Positions 45,502 through 55,700 of a DNA stretch of 64,000 nt are shown here, piece by piece. The DNA comes from Shinisaurus crocodilurus. Taxonomy: Eukaryota; Chordata; Lepidosauria; Squamata; Shinisauridae. Within the stretch, counting starts at the first letter, position 1. Each line of letters starts with the position of its first letter. Both the position numbers and the translations under genes were made by a program. A model generated the notes under the pieces. That model made no database searches, was not told where the DNA came from, and saw only the letters and a program-made list of their open reading frames with translations. The stretch is from the NCBI GenBank assembly GCA_021292165.1, contig CM037878.1:238729546-238793545 (forward strand). Reading direction: 5' to 3'.

Positions 45502-45795
45502 GACCTGGTTCACACATAATGACAACCCAGAGTATGGATTCAGCATGGGTTGTCATTGAATTGTAGGTTGTTGTTACATGCGAACCTTACACTATGGTTT
45601 AACTATGGTAGTTAACCATGAATAACCCAGAGTTCACAACCCAACAACAAACCATGGGTTCTCTTCCTGGGTTGTTCATGGTTAACAAGCCATAGTTAAA
45701 CCACAGTGCAGGGTCCGTACATAACGACAACCCACAATTCAACAACAACGCATACTCAAACCATACTATGGTTGTCGTAATGTGTGAACCAGGCC
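45502..45795. mobile_element. Fold-back repeat, GACCTGGTTCACACA ends
   Basis: The left end GACCTGGTTCACACATAATG and right end GTAATGTGTGAACCAGGCC are inverted partners, and the interior alternates CATGGTTAAC-type palindromes. TAT flanks both sides (45499-45501 and 45796-45798), a possible 3-bp duplication. Confidence 0.7.
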
Positions 45796-45905
45796 TATGT
45801 CTTTTGCACCTGGCTCTGGTTGGTGAATCTCAGGGCTCTAGTAAAAAACAAAGTAGATACCACAGGTCTGAGGTTCACCCACCCCTGAACTATATAATAT
45901 GAATG

Positions 45906-46130
45906 AGGGTGCTTCTAAGATGGAGCACTCCTAGCGCTAACAGTCAAAAGGCATCGTGCAGCTATTCTGTCTCTTCTGCCTTAACATATTTTTTTCTTGT
46001 AGGAAACAAGACAGAAGAAGTCAGGAGGGCTTCAACTTGAAGACATTGTCATCTGGACCCCCTCCCTGTAAATTTCCATGAATAAGGCATGGTGATTGCA
46101 AAACTAAAAGCCTCATCTGGAAGCCCCCTG
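45906..46130. mobile_element. DNA element (CCATGAATAAGGC family), copy 2
   Basis: It contains GGAGCACTCCTAGCGC, CAAAAGGCATCGTGCAG, TTTCCATGAATAAGGCATGG and CCTCATCTGGAAGCCC in the same order as 34245-34480. Confidence 0.55.
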
Positions 46131-46379
46131 AATGAATAATATGAAAAAAGCTGAGGTAAACCAACTAAGGCTACAACTCTCAAGTAAGCCCCACTGAACT
46201 CAATCGAATTTATTTAAATGTGCGTACAGCTGGGCTGCAAGGCATATTGAGGAAATTATGCATAATATGAATACTGAAACTACAAACATGTTTCCATAGA
46301 AGAAAGGTGGGAAACACACACTACGGTATATTAAAAATAAACTGAGGGGGAAAAAGCAGAGTAACCGCATGTGAGAAAA

Positions 46380-46830
46380 ACAGGAACATATGAAGGTGTC
46401 TTAGACTGAATGAATCACAGCATCGGTCCCTCTAGCAGCAGGAATCTAGCCTGCAGCTATGTAATCTGGCTTTCTGGAGGTCTTTCCCAGCTACATGCCC
46501 GTCCCTACCATTCAGCAGAATGAAGAGGCCACCTCAGGCAGCAGATTTGGGGTTTTATGAAAGGACAGAAATTGTTAGTTTTTAACTTCGTTATTATTGC
46601 ATTTTTACTGCCAGAGATGTGGGGTGGTATTTGTGGGATTTTCTGCCTCATGTACCAAGATAACTTGGCTGGTGTTGGGTACTCTGCACCTTGACGGGTG
46701 GGTGGCAGTCATCATTTGCAGCTCAGTCTCAGGCAGCAAAATGTTTTGGGCTGTCCCTGCCTAGCTAGCTGGAGATGCCAAGACTGAAGTTGGGAACTTC
46801 AGCATATAAAATTTGTACCACTGGGCTACA
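46380..46830 (-). mobile_element. tRNA-derived SINE, antisense, with hAT-like insertion
   Basis: The left part GAACATATGAAGGTGTCTTA, CATCGGTCCCTC and CTGGAGGTCTTTCCCAG is the SINE tail and body. The right part GGAGATGCCAAGACTGAAGT, CCACTGGGCTACAACCC is the head. Between about 46500 and 46765 lies an element with CCACCTCAGGCAGCAGATTT and GGCTGTCCCTG, related to 37757. Confidence 0.6.
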
Positions 46831-46999
46831 ACCCTCTTGCAAAAAGCTCCACCTAAAAATGTTTTAACTTCACTATCACCAATCTCATATTGTATGTCTG
46901 TCTGCTATAACAAGAGAATGTTAACCATTATCTTCAAATATCCATGTAAATGTATACATGTGCAATTATGTGTACCTTTGCACAGCTCTTTCCAATAGT

Positions 47000-47130
47000 T
47001 CTTTAACAGCCTTTCTCAACCTGGTGTCCTCCAGGTGTTTTGGGCTTCAACTTCCACCAGCCTCCAACTTCCCAGGAATGCTGGGAGTTGTAGTCCAAAA
47101 CATCTGGAGGGCACCAAATTGGATAAACTG
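47000..47130. mobile_element. hAT-type palindromic MITE
   Basis: CAGCCTTTCTCAACCTGGTG and CACCAAATTGGATAAACTG form the ends, with CCAGGTGTTTTGGGC and TCCAAAACATCTGGAGG arms. Flanks TTCTTTAA and CTCTTTAA agree at 7 of 8 bases. Confidence 0.75.
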
Positions 47131-47289
47131 CTCTTTAACATCCCTCCTAAATACCTTTCTCTCTCTCTCAGTATTCCCTCACTGAACTCTAACTCAAACT
47201 TGTAAATCATTCTCATCAACAGTAGTTGGTCCAATAAAAAAGGTCTTTCTATACATATGGAACTTTGTAATATCTCAAATAATGTCATT

Positions 47290-47567
47290 GGGCAGTATCC
47301 TACACTGCTTACATAGTAGTGGAACATACCGCTAGTGCAACAGGTTCCTGAAACAATCGGGTCCAGAAATGAGCGGAAACATCCTTTTTTGGAACAGGGC
47401 AGGTCAACGGAGCTTCCAGAAGGGAGCTGCACTGACCTGTCCCATTCTGGAAATGAGCATTTCTGGGGTTGTTTTAGGAAGCACTGGATCCTGTAGTGCT
47501 AGCTCTGGGTCCTGCTGGCACAAAAACAGAACTAGTGGAGGTGCAGCGGCAGTATTGGATACTGCCC
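47290..47567. mobile_element. Fold-back MITE, GGGCAGTATCC family (copy 2)
   Basis: This 278-bp element starts GGGCAGTATCCTACAC and ends TATTGGATACTGCCC. It is flanked by the 3-bp duplication ATT (47287-47289 and 47568-47570). The centre again forms a GGAGCTTCCAGAAGGGAGCT hairpin. It is homologous to 19648-19934. Confidence 0.85.
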
Positions 47568-47570
47568 ATT

Positions 47571-49005
47571 TTCACACACACTCAACAAATAGAATCTTAA
47601 ATTCAGGATTTCACAGGCCCATTATCATCGAAAGCTGTAAGAATGAATATACGGTAAGATATTAAAAATGCAATTATACAATAAAAATAAAACACAACAG
47701 AAAAAACACCAAATAAGATAAAAATAGATAATACAAAATGGTGAGCAAAGAATAAAAATCAACAGAACTAAAACAATGTTAAAATGTATAACATGATTTA
47801 AAAGGAGTGGGAAAATGAAAAGGTATTTGCAAGAATACTAATTTTCCAGTGTTCTCGATGGCATGGAGAGCTACCACAGATCGATTATGCTTTCCTCTTC
47901 AGACAGTTGCCCTCCACAAGTTGAGGGCAACAAATGTGATGAAGGAGAGGGGCAAGGCTGGAACGCTCCATCTCCTCATGTGTTTGCCCTGTTCAGGTTC
48001 AGAATGCCTGAATAGGGCTTCAGTGTACTGCAGATCTAGCTCCTGATAAATCTCTCCGCAGAAAGTCCAATAACCAGATTTTTAAAGTACTGTTGCAACT
48101 CACCTAATGCATTTCTGTCCCATCTGGGTTCAGTGACAGCCCAAAACTAGAATCATTTAACATTTGTTTTCTGAAAAGCTTCTGATTATTGCACGTTTTC
48201 TTCAACAGAGAACTTCTTATTTAAGATATACAACTGGATATGCAATTGTATCCTCCTTTTGAGACAAGTATCCTGAACTCTTGGTAGCCGTTAGTATGCT
48301 GTGTGGGGTAAAACAGAAATAGAGTTTGTAGAAAACTGGAAAGAAATTGGACAGCCCAGAACAATGGGCCATTCCACATATTATACTTGTGCATTCACCG
48401 GGGAGCTGCATGTTTGAAAATATGTGTTTATCACAATCACACCTTACATCTTGTGTCCCCAACATTTTTGGGTCCGTGGGCACATTTGGAATGTTGAGAG
48501 TCATTGGTGCCCTCACAAAATGGCTGCCATGGAGGGACCTTGTCCTTGCATAAAATGACTGCCATGGTGGACATGGCTGGTCACAAAATACACATTTCCC
48601 AGAAGGCAAACTGCTGTGATTAAAAGAAAAGTAACTTGCCCACCTAAGTAGGTGGAGTCTGAGCTCCAAAACATAAAACCACTCTTTTGAACCCAAATAA
48701 AGATGGTGCTGGATGGCAACACTTTGCTTTGCAGGTCAGCTTCCTAGTTTAAATTGTTTTTTAGTCTTAAAAAAACCTTAAATAAAATAAAAGCAGGAGG
48801 GACAGTGAGCCTGATGGGCACCAAGAGAGATACCCATGGGCACATTGCAGTCCCCAGCTCTACATGTTGTACACTTAAAACATCTTAGATATACCCCTGA
48901 AATGTAATATACAAAGGCATCCCAAGAAGATATGCAGCTAATGAATGTTCCCCAAGTTTCCAGAGCACCTGGCTTCAAATAACACTTCTAGGAGTTGCAA
49001 TTAGA
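47571..49005. other. Intergenic, nothing recognised
   Basis: No gene or recognised repeat. A 159-residue minus-strand frame at 48217-48696 has no domain that I recognise, lacks a splice or start context, and shows mixed composition, so it is not called. Confidence 0.35.
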
Positions 49006-49009
49006 TTTC

Positions 49010-50300
49010 ATCATGGTCTCCAAGCTGAGAGCAGTGTGTGACTACTTCCAAAATGTCTGATGAGATTTTCTATCTGGGATTCTTAAAGGTTAGCCTTTTT
49101 ACCTGAAATAATTCAACCCCATGGACTAATGCTGCAGACAATTACGTATGCAGGAGAATAAAATTAAATCGTTTTATGGCTTTATTACAAGATCCATATC
49201 AATACTATGACTGTGTAGCTCAGTTGAATGAGGCATGTCAGCTTCTCCAAAGACTAGCGGCAACATAAGCTTGCAGTGTTTATAACACATTGGAAGGTTT
49301 TCATTAATGAAGCCATAAAATTAGGTATTGGGAAGTTCATAATGTTTGACCATCAGTGTATCCAAGCAGTCGATACATTATTCACTTCATTATAAAGTTG
49401 TTAAAATGTTTGATTTTCTCCCACACCAACTTTTAAAAAAGTGAATAATTTTGTATGCCAGAACGGAAAAGCAGGTCTCTGGAGTTCTGTCTTGATGTGC
49501 TATTGCATTCCTTAATGAATGCTCAGGGCTCTATTTCTAATTTTGGAATTGAGTAAAATGAATTTGCTGTAATTTCAATCACTGGAGAATACTCTTAATG
49601 TACATCCCCCTACTGTTTATGTCTTATGCAAACAGTATCTCCTTAACAATGCCCATTGCAGCTAATTTGCAACTACAGATCTCAAAAATATTGTCTTGTA
49701 AAGTTTTAATAGAGCCCCATGCAACTTAATTATCCATTATTGGCAGTTTTTCTCCTGGGGTGATTAGTTGGAGGAAGCTAGTGAACTTTGAAATAGCAAG
49801 ATCTCAGATGGAAGGTTGATGAGTTATTTAACAAGAGACTGGCATAAGAGGGAATGGGGGAGTCCCCTGACTCATCTTTGATCAACTTGTTTTCTCTGTG
49901 GCAGGATATTCCTTTGCATGAAATAGTCTAATTTAAAGTTTTGTTGGAGAGTCATCTCTAACTAGAACAGTCCCTATTTATAAAGTTTGTTCAGCTATGA
50001 ATGGAGAATAAATTCATCTACTCATAAAGGCACTCTTCACATTTTGAAGTTTTTGATGACCCTCTTAATAGGTCTCCTGGTGTTACTGAAATCCATTCTG
50101 GGTATTTTGCAAGGCTGACAATTTTTTCTCAAATTCCTGCTACCTACTGATGTGGATTCTTATGTTTCCACGAAGGCACAGGGTAATTGAATCTACTTTC
50201 AGTCCCAAAAGAAAAAGGCTAATTGAAAATCAATGTGGAGTTGTACTGGAGACAATTTTGGACATTACATTATGATATTCCAGTGCATTTTACTCAGGTA
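49010..50300. other. Repeat-free AT-rich stretch, candidate conserved element
   Basis: About 1.3 kb contain none of the repeat families that fill the rest of the window and no exon-like frames. Short homeodomain-type cores (TTAATTAT near 49725, ATTAAATC, TTCATTAATG) and CATTATTC-type motifs are frequent. This fits a conserved noncoding regulatory element, but only cross-species comparison can show it. Confidence 0.35.
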
Positions 50301-50439
50301 CAAACGGCAATCAGAGATTACTGATGTGATGTCCCAGGAAAGTTATGACCTTGCAAGCATAGAACATAGCAGAGAACAGGAAAGAATATGAGCTATTAAG
50401 GGAATATGGGGACATACTAAAACAACAGACACAGCATGA

Positions 50440-50860
50440 AGGCAATTGAGACTGGACTCTAAACAACTTGGGACCCGGACACTTGAGAGAGCACATTCTA
50501 CCTTATCAACCTGCCTGGTCACTGAGATCATCAGATGGCAAGTTCCTGTTCCGCATGGACCTATGGCCCGATTGGAGTCCACTTGGAGAAGAGCCTTCCG
50601 TGTGGCAGCTCCATTTCTGTGGAATTCCCTGCCTATGGAGGTCAGGCAGGCACCCACGTTGTGTTGTTTCCAGCACCTCCTGAAAACATTTATTTCAGGA
50701 AGCCTTCCTTGTTGACCAGCCACTTTTATTTTTCACAGATGTTCTGTTTTAATGTAGTGTTTTATTCTTTGTATCTTTTAAATCTTTTTATTGTTCACCG
50801 CTCTGGAATCTGTTTAGAAGTGGAGCGGTATATAAATGTTGTAAATAAAAAAAAATAAAA
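50440..50860 (+). mobile_element. LINE, 3' end with RT tail (L2/CR1-like)
   Basis: The frame 50446-50715 contains RRAFRVAAPFLWNSLPMEVR followed by QAPTLCCFQHLLKTF, the typical carboxy end of a LINE reverse-transcriptase ORF. The 3' UTR ends GGAGCGGTATATAAATG and an A-rich tail. Which clade it belongs to is uncertain. It is not a host gene. Confidence 0.75.
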
Positions 50861-50885
50861 TCTTTGATCTTGTCCAGGCATACAG

Positions 50886-50966
50886 CCCAATCCAGCACGT
50901 TTACTCTAAGTACCACTGAAATTCAGTGGGGCTTATTCCCAAGTAAGTATGCATAGAATTGCAGGC
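50886..50966. mobile_element. Fold-back MITE, GTTTACTC/TTCAGTGGGGCTT family
   Basis: CCAATCCAGCACGTTTACTC and AAATTCAGTGGGGCTTATTC, AGTATGCATAGAATTGCAGG correspond to the family at 42345-42432. Confidence 0.6.
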
Positions 50967-50978
50967 TATGTATGCAGA

Positions 50979-51258
50979 GCAGGGGTACAGAACACCTTTC
51001 AGCCTGAGGGCCAAATTCCATTTCGGAGAAACATTTGGTGGCCATATTCCAGTGGTGGCTGGCGCCAAAAATACCAGTATATTTTAGCTTAAAGCTCTTG
51101 CTGCCAGTAAGCCTTAGGAGAGGCATTTACACCTTTTAGAATGGGGGAAAAACTGTACAAAAGCTGGGAAACCACCAAATGATCAGTGGTTGTAGGGAGG
51201 AGCATGGGGAACCTCAGAGGACCTGCTTGAGACCCTAGGAGGGTTCTGCACCTCTGAT
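50979..51258. mobile_element. hAT-like MITE, CAGGGGTACAGAAC family
   Basis: It begins GAGCAGGGGTACAGAACACC and ends AGGGTTCTGCACCTCTG, with imperfectly paired termini. The interior ATTCCATTTCGGAG and ATATTCCAGTGGTGGCTG match 7627-7720. Confidence 0.65.
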
Positions 51259-51559
51259 GTATAGGAATGACTACTTTACAATAAGTACCCTTAGTGCTTT
51301 CTTATTATGTTCATAAGGAATATTTTAGCATCTTTCCTCAGAAATAAGTGCTACTTAGTCCAATGAGCATATCTGCACTCTCTTGGTAGTAAGTCCCTAT
51401 TTCAACAGAGTTGCCACTTAATTCTTAGTAACTATGCATAGGATAGGGCTGTAAAGCTGTAGTCAAACTACCACCGTTTACAGTCCTGTCACTAAATATA
51501 TACAAAGAAGTAGTAGTAATAAGAGTCCAGATAGTAAGTAATAAGAATACAGGCCTGTG

Positions 51560-51708
51560 GCTTATGCTAGCTCAGCTTGTCTGAGCGTGGAAAGCTAAAC
51601 AGGTTATTACTTGGATGGGAGACCCCACCTCTAGTTTCCTGCATTGAACAGGGGGTTGGACTCGATAGCCTTGTAGGTGCCTTCCGGCTTCCAACTCTAT
51701 CTATGAAA
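51560..51708 (+). mobile_element. 5S rRNA-derived SINE with CR1-type tail
   Basis: CAGCTTGTCTGAGCGTGG, AAAGCTAAACAGG and TTACTTGGATGGGAGACC are the 3' half of a 5S rRNA-like sequence. A 12-base gap relative to the copy at 25718-25888 removes the intermediate promoter element. The tail GGGTTGGACTCGATAGCC, CTTCCAACTCTATCTATGA is CR1-like. It sits about 0.9 kb upstream of POGLUT1. Confidence 0.8.
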
Positions 51709-51725
51709 AATAAATCACATTTGCG

Positions 51726-51862
51726 GGCAATCCTATCCGTGTTTAGACAGAAAAAAAGTCATACAACTCCCAGCACGCCCTAGCAGGCCATGCTGGCTGG
51801 GGCATGCTGGGAGTTGTAGGACTTTTTTTTCCGTCTAAACACGGTTACATAGGATTGCGCTC
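51726..51862. mobile_element. GCATGTTTAGACAGA fold-back MITE, complete
   Basis: GGCAATCCTATCCGTGTTTA, GACAGAAAAAAAGTC and TACAACTCCCAGCACGCCC return as GGGCATGCTGGGAGTTGTAG, GACTTTTTTTTCCGTC and ATAGGATTGCG. It is a nearly complete inverted repeat. Confidence 0.8.
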
Positions 51863-52439
51863 TAAGCGCCAAGACCCGACACCCTACCTAAAGGTGAGGC
51901 CATCTGCCTACATGCAATCGCAATGAGGCCGGACAGCAAAGACATGCATGCCCGTTCCATTTCCCCTGCGAGAACGAGTCGGGCGTCCTTTCCGAGGCAA
52001 GAAAGTCGCAATCCCGCGCACGCTCATTTAGGACTCGAGTAAGCGCCATTCAGCGGAGCCCGTGAGATGAGCTCCAAGGGAACACGCATGGGATTACATT
52101 GAAAACATTGGTTTGCAAGAGAATTATGGTCAAAGGGCGGGATCTTGCGGTCCAGACACGAAGGACAACAGCGGCAGAATGTCCCTCTCTCGCCCCGCCT
52201 TAATCCCGGTGCTGGCTCGGTGGGTCTGTTTAAGCTACCGTGGCCAGCCTGAGCTAGAGATAGAACCCCCAGATAAAACGAACCTGCCTCGTTCACGTGT
52301 ACGAATGTTTATTAAATAATGGGATTTACTCCTGAACAAATGTGTGTCGGAGTGTGATATTCATGTAAAACATGTATTTCGGTGTCAAACATCCGAAGAT
52401 ACGCCCTGTGAAAAGACAACTATTCGCCAATTTTTATTT

Positions 52440-52634
52440 TGCACGTTTGCTACATATAAACTACAACTCCCATAAATCAACGCGAGTATTCCTGGACTTT
52501 TTGCGCTTGCGCAGTGATTGCTAGTAAGAGGGGTGGGGCTAACGGAGTCCTTCGTCTTTTTCAATGAACCATACTAATGGAGCGCCGGTGGTTTTGATGG
52601 CTCGCGCGCAGGCACTGTGTTTGGAAAAGGCACG
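52440..52634 (+). promoter_or_regulatory. POGLUT1 promoter and 5' UTR region
   Basis: This is the only GC-richer, CpG-bearing patch near the gene (it begins softly at about 51890). It holds an NRF1-like site TGCGCTTGCGCA (52502-52513, one base off the palindromic consensus), a GC box GGGGTGGGGC at about 52531 and ACTACAACTCCCAT at 52460-52473, which resembles a ZNF143/THAP11 site. There is no TATA box close to the start, as expected for a housekeeping gene. The transcription start is not determined. Two upstream ORFs follow at 52577 and 52597. Confidence 0.6.
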
Positions 52635-52659
52635 ATGGAGCATCAGCAGCTGTCTCTAG
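52577..52659 (+). other. Two overlapping upstream ORFs before POGLUT1
   Basis: uORF1 runs from ATG 52577 to TGA 52595-52597 (six codons). Its stop overlaps the ATG of uORF2 at 52597 (TGATG), which continues for 20 codons in frame +2 and ends with TAG at 52657-52659, beyond the main start at 52635. Both upstream starts have weaker contexts (C and T at -3) than the main ATG (A at -3, G at +4). Whether they are in the mRNA depends on the unknown transcription start. Confidence 0.55.
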
Positions 52660-52713
52660 GGTTGCTACAAGTTGCTACTCTGGTTGTTCTTTGCTGGGGG
52701 AATAGTTCAGCAG
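52635..52713 (+). CDS. POGLUT1: POGLUT1 coding exon 1
   Basis: It encodes residues 1-26 plus one base. The start ATG at 52635 has A at -3 and G at +4. It contains the hydrophobic signal segment. The donor is CAG|GTGAGT, close to ideal. Confidence 0.93.
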
Positions 52714-55700
52714 GTGAGTGTAAGGAATGCTGATCCGACGCTGATTCCAAGCGAGGCTGTGTCTGTATGCATACGCAGTCCCTCCACGCTTTCTCGGAAG
52801 TTCGTTTCATTGTTACGAGCTTTGCCTTGCAGGAAGCTGATATGGGTGTGAGCTAGCAACTCCTGCCTCGAAACGCCAGATAGGTGCGTCTGCAATCTGT
52901 GCTCGGATCCCTGTCCTGACTGTCTCGAACCATTCATGCTCAAAAGCCAAAATGATATTCCTTAACCAGTTCCCTTCTCTTCGTTCTTCAGAAGTTCTAA
53001 ACGTCTCCTAGAACTTCCCAGCTGCTTTCTGCTTAGTAGTGCTGCACAACGAACGTCACTACTAGCCTAGCTATGTTCCATGGCTGTGTGTATGAGAGGG
53101 AGGGAAGGACTGACTGAATGAAGGAAATCTTACCCATAAAAATCATGATTGTAGTCTTTGCTTTTGTAACCTACTTTTTCCTCCTGCGGGGATAAAGTGA
53201 GGAGCCAGTGGCAAAATGCACTTGGAGGCAAAAATCTTACAACCAATCCAGCTGCAGATTTGCATTAACAACCATTGCAGACATTCTTCAAGTATATTGT
53301 GTCCTTCAAATGTTCAGAAACAGCAATAAAGGAAATAGCAGTACTTGTAGTATTAATATCCCACTACTTGAAGCAGTCCCCTTCTCTTGGCATCAACACT
53401 CCTTGTGGGTCCCCTATTCGGACAATATCAGTTTCTGACATTCTCTTCAAAGTTTGCAGTAGCATAGATTGCACATGTCATGGGGCAAACTGCCTAATAA
53501 GATGGGAGGGAAGTCTAATTTTTAAAAAAAAAACACACTTGACAGAGTGTGCCAACTCAAACAAGCAAAATTACTGTAATGCCCTCCTTTATTTCTTATA
53601 GTGCAATCCTATGCATATTTACTTAGAAGTAAACCTAGTGTGTTCAGTTGGGCTTACTCTCCATTAAGTGTGTTTTAGGATTGTAGTCGTAGTCTTCCTA
53701 GGACAAGCTATTCATGGTTTAAAACAGCCCTGCTATGCAATAATATCTTCTTTCTTCATGGGGTTATTCCTTAACCCCAGGAACAAAGCCACAAACTGTA
53801 CTGAAGTCTCATGCAAAAGTGAAATCAGGAAACCATAAAAGGAGAACCCGCACTGAGCATGTGCAACTTCAGGTGCTCCTTTATCTTCCTTTATCTTAAA
53901 GGGCCATACACCAGGATTTCCTTTGCCCTAAATCATCTGTTGTCTTGTTTGGTGATGATCTGGGGTATTTTCTGACATCCTGCAGAGACCTTGAATGCTA
54001 ACAGCTGCAATATGCCCTTGATCATGACTAAGGTTTTCATTTCCTAGTTCATTCTGGATGGGAGAAGAAGGAATAATTTCTCTAAATTGTTGCTGTCAGT
54101 GAGTTGATACAGCATCCACCTTGCCTGGTCAGTGTACAAACATTGAGAATATAAACACTTGTATTCCTTTGGTATGCTAACTTGTTGCAACTCCAGAAAT
54201 ATCTCTTGTTAGTAATAAAGCTATGAATGCGTATCTAGCTCTTTCTCCACCAACCCCTTTTGTGTCAGGCAGTATGGGACCTTGGTCCATAGATGAGCTG
54301 GAATAGGTGAGGAGAATAATGTCAGGACCCATTTACTAGCAGCGTGTGCTACCTCTAGCTCACCAAGTTCTACGTATCCCAACAGACTGTGAGAAAACCA
54401 GTAGGCCATATAAAGAATATATATATATATATATATAATTAGATAGTCTAGCTCAGTGACTGGACAGGAGAGTAGACCCATACCCATTCATGCAGTACAT
54501 GCATGGCTGATCGGCACATGTGTCAAAGCATTGTGCAGCTGTATTGGTACAAAGGGTTGGTATTCATGACAGTTGCAAGATTGGTCAGAATGTAATCCTG
54601 CTTATGTTTCAGATACAAACTGGAAGAAATTACTGCTTCAGATTGACAGAGCTGTGCAGAACTATACACCATGTGTGAAGGAAAACTGTCACTGCCACCA
54701 AAGGTAAGGGGCTCAAGCATTTCTAATGGTTCAATTAATATTTACTGGCCACGTTCACACAAATGGTAAGCCAGAATTGCTGTGAATTCTGGCTTACCAG
54801 TAATGAGCAAGCAGGAGCAGCTAAAATTTCCAGGAACCTACCAGCAATAGAAAGGGGCTCTTCTTCAAGTGGGAGCTGCTAAAGTAACCAGGAACTGCCA
54901 ACAACAGAAAGCTTAGCATTAAATCTGATCACAGACTTCTTGCTCCTCTAAGAAGCCAACTACAAACTCTGCCTTGTTAGAGGAGAGACAAGACAGGAGG
55001 CCAGGTTTAGATGCAACATGAAACTCTCTGTTGCTGGTAAGTTCCTGGTGATTTTAGCTGTTCCTCCTTGCAGGAGCCAAGCAGGAACAATTGGGCAGCA
55101 TGTGCACCAGCACACTTGCTCATTTGTGTTAAGCCAGAATTCTTAGCAATTCTGACTTATTGTTTGTGCAAACTTGTCTGTGATGCTTTGCTGTGCCACA
55201 ACTGCTATCTGATTGGCTGGATGCCGCCACCTGGCACCCAACCAATTTTTGCTGTAACTCTGTTTATGTCTGCAGTTTTCAAGTTGCAAGTTCACATCAA
55301 GCTCACCTATAAAGGTCCCTTCTTGAGTAACCCAGAACATTCATTTAACAGGCCTTATAAGGCATTTATGGTTTATGGGTTTTTTTAAATAGCAGAGAAT
55401 TGGCGGGGGGACGTTTCCAGTACCTCAGAAGCCTGATAGCCACTTTCTGTAGCAAGATGCCTTGCTGCAGCCTGCATAGCAGGGTTGGGCAACTTGTGGC
55501 CATCCAGATGTTTTCGCACACAACTCCCATGATCTCTCACCATTGGCTATGTTGTGTAGTGCTGATGGGAGTTGTAGGCCAAAACATCTGGGAGACCACA
55601 AGTTGCCCACCCCTGGTGCATAGCAAAACTATATGGGTTTCATGGATCGTCACCTGGCTGGGAAAGAATGCAGTGATTGGCTGGAAAAGGCCTGTGAGCT

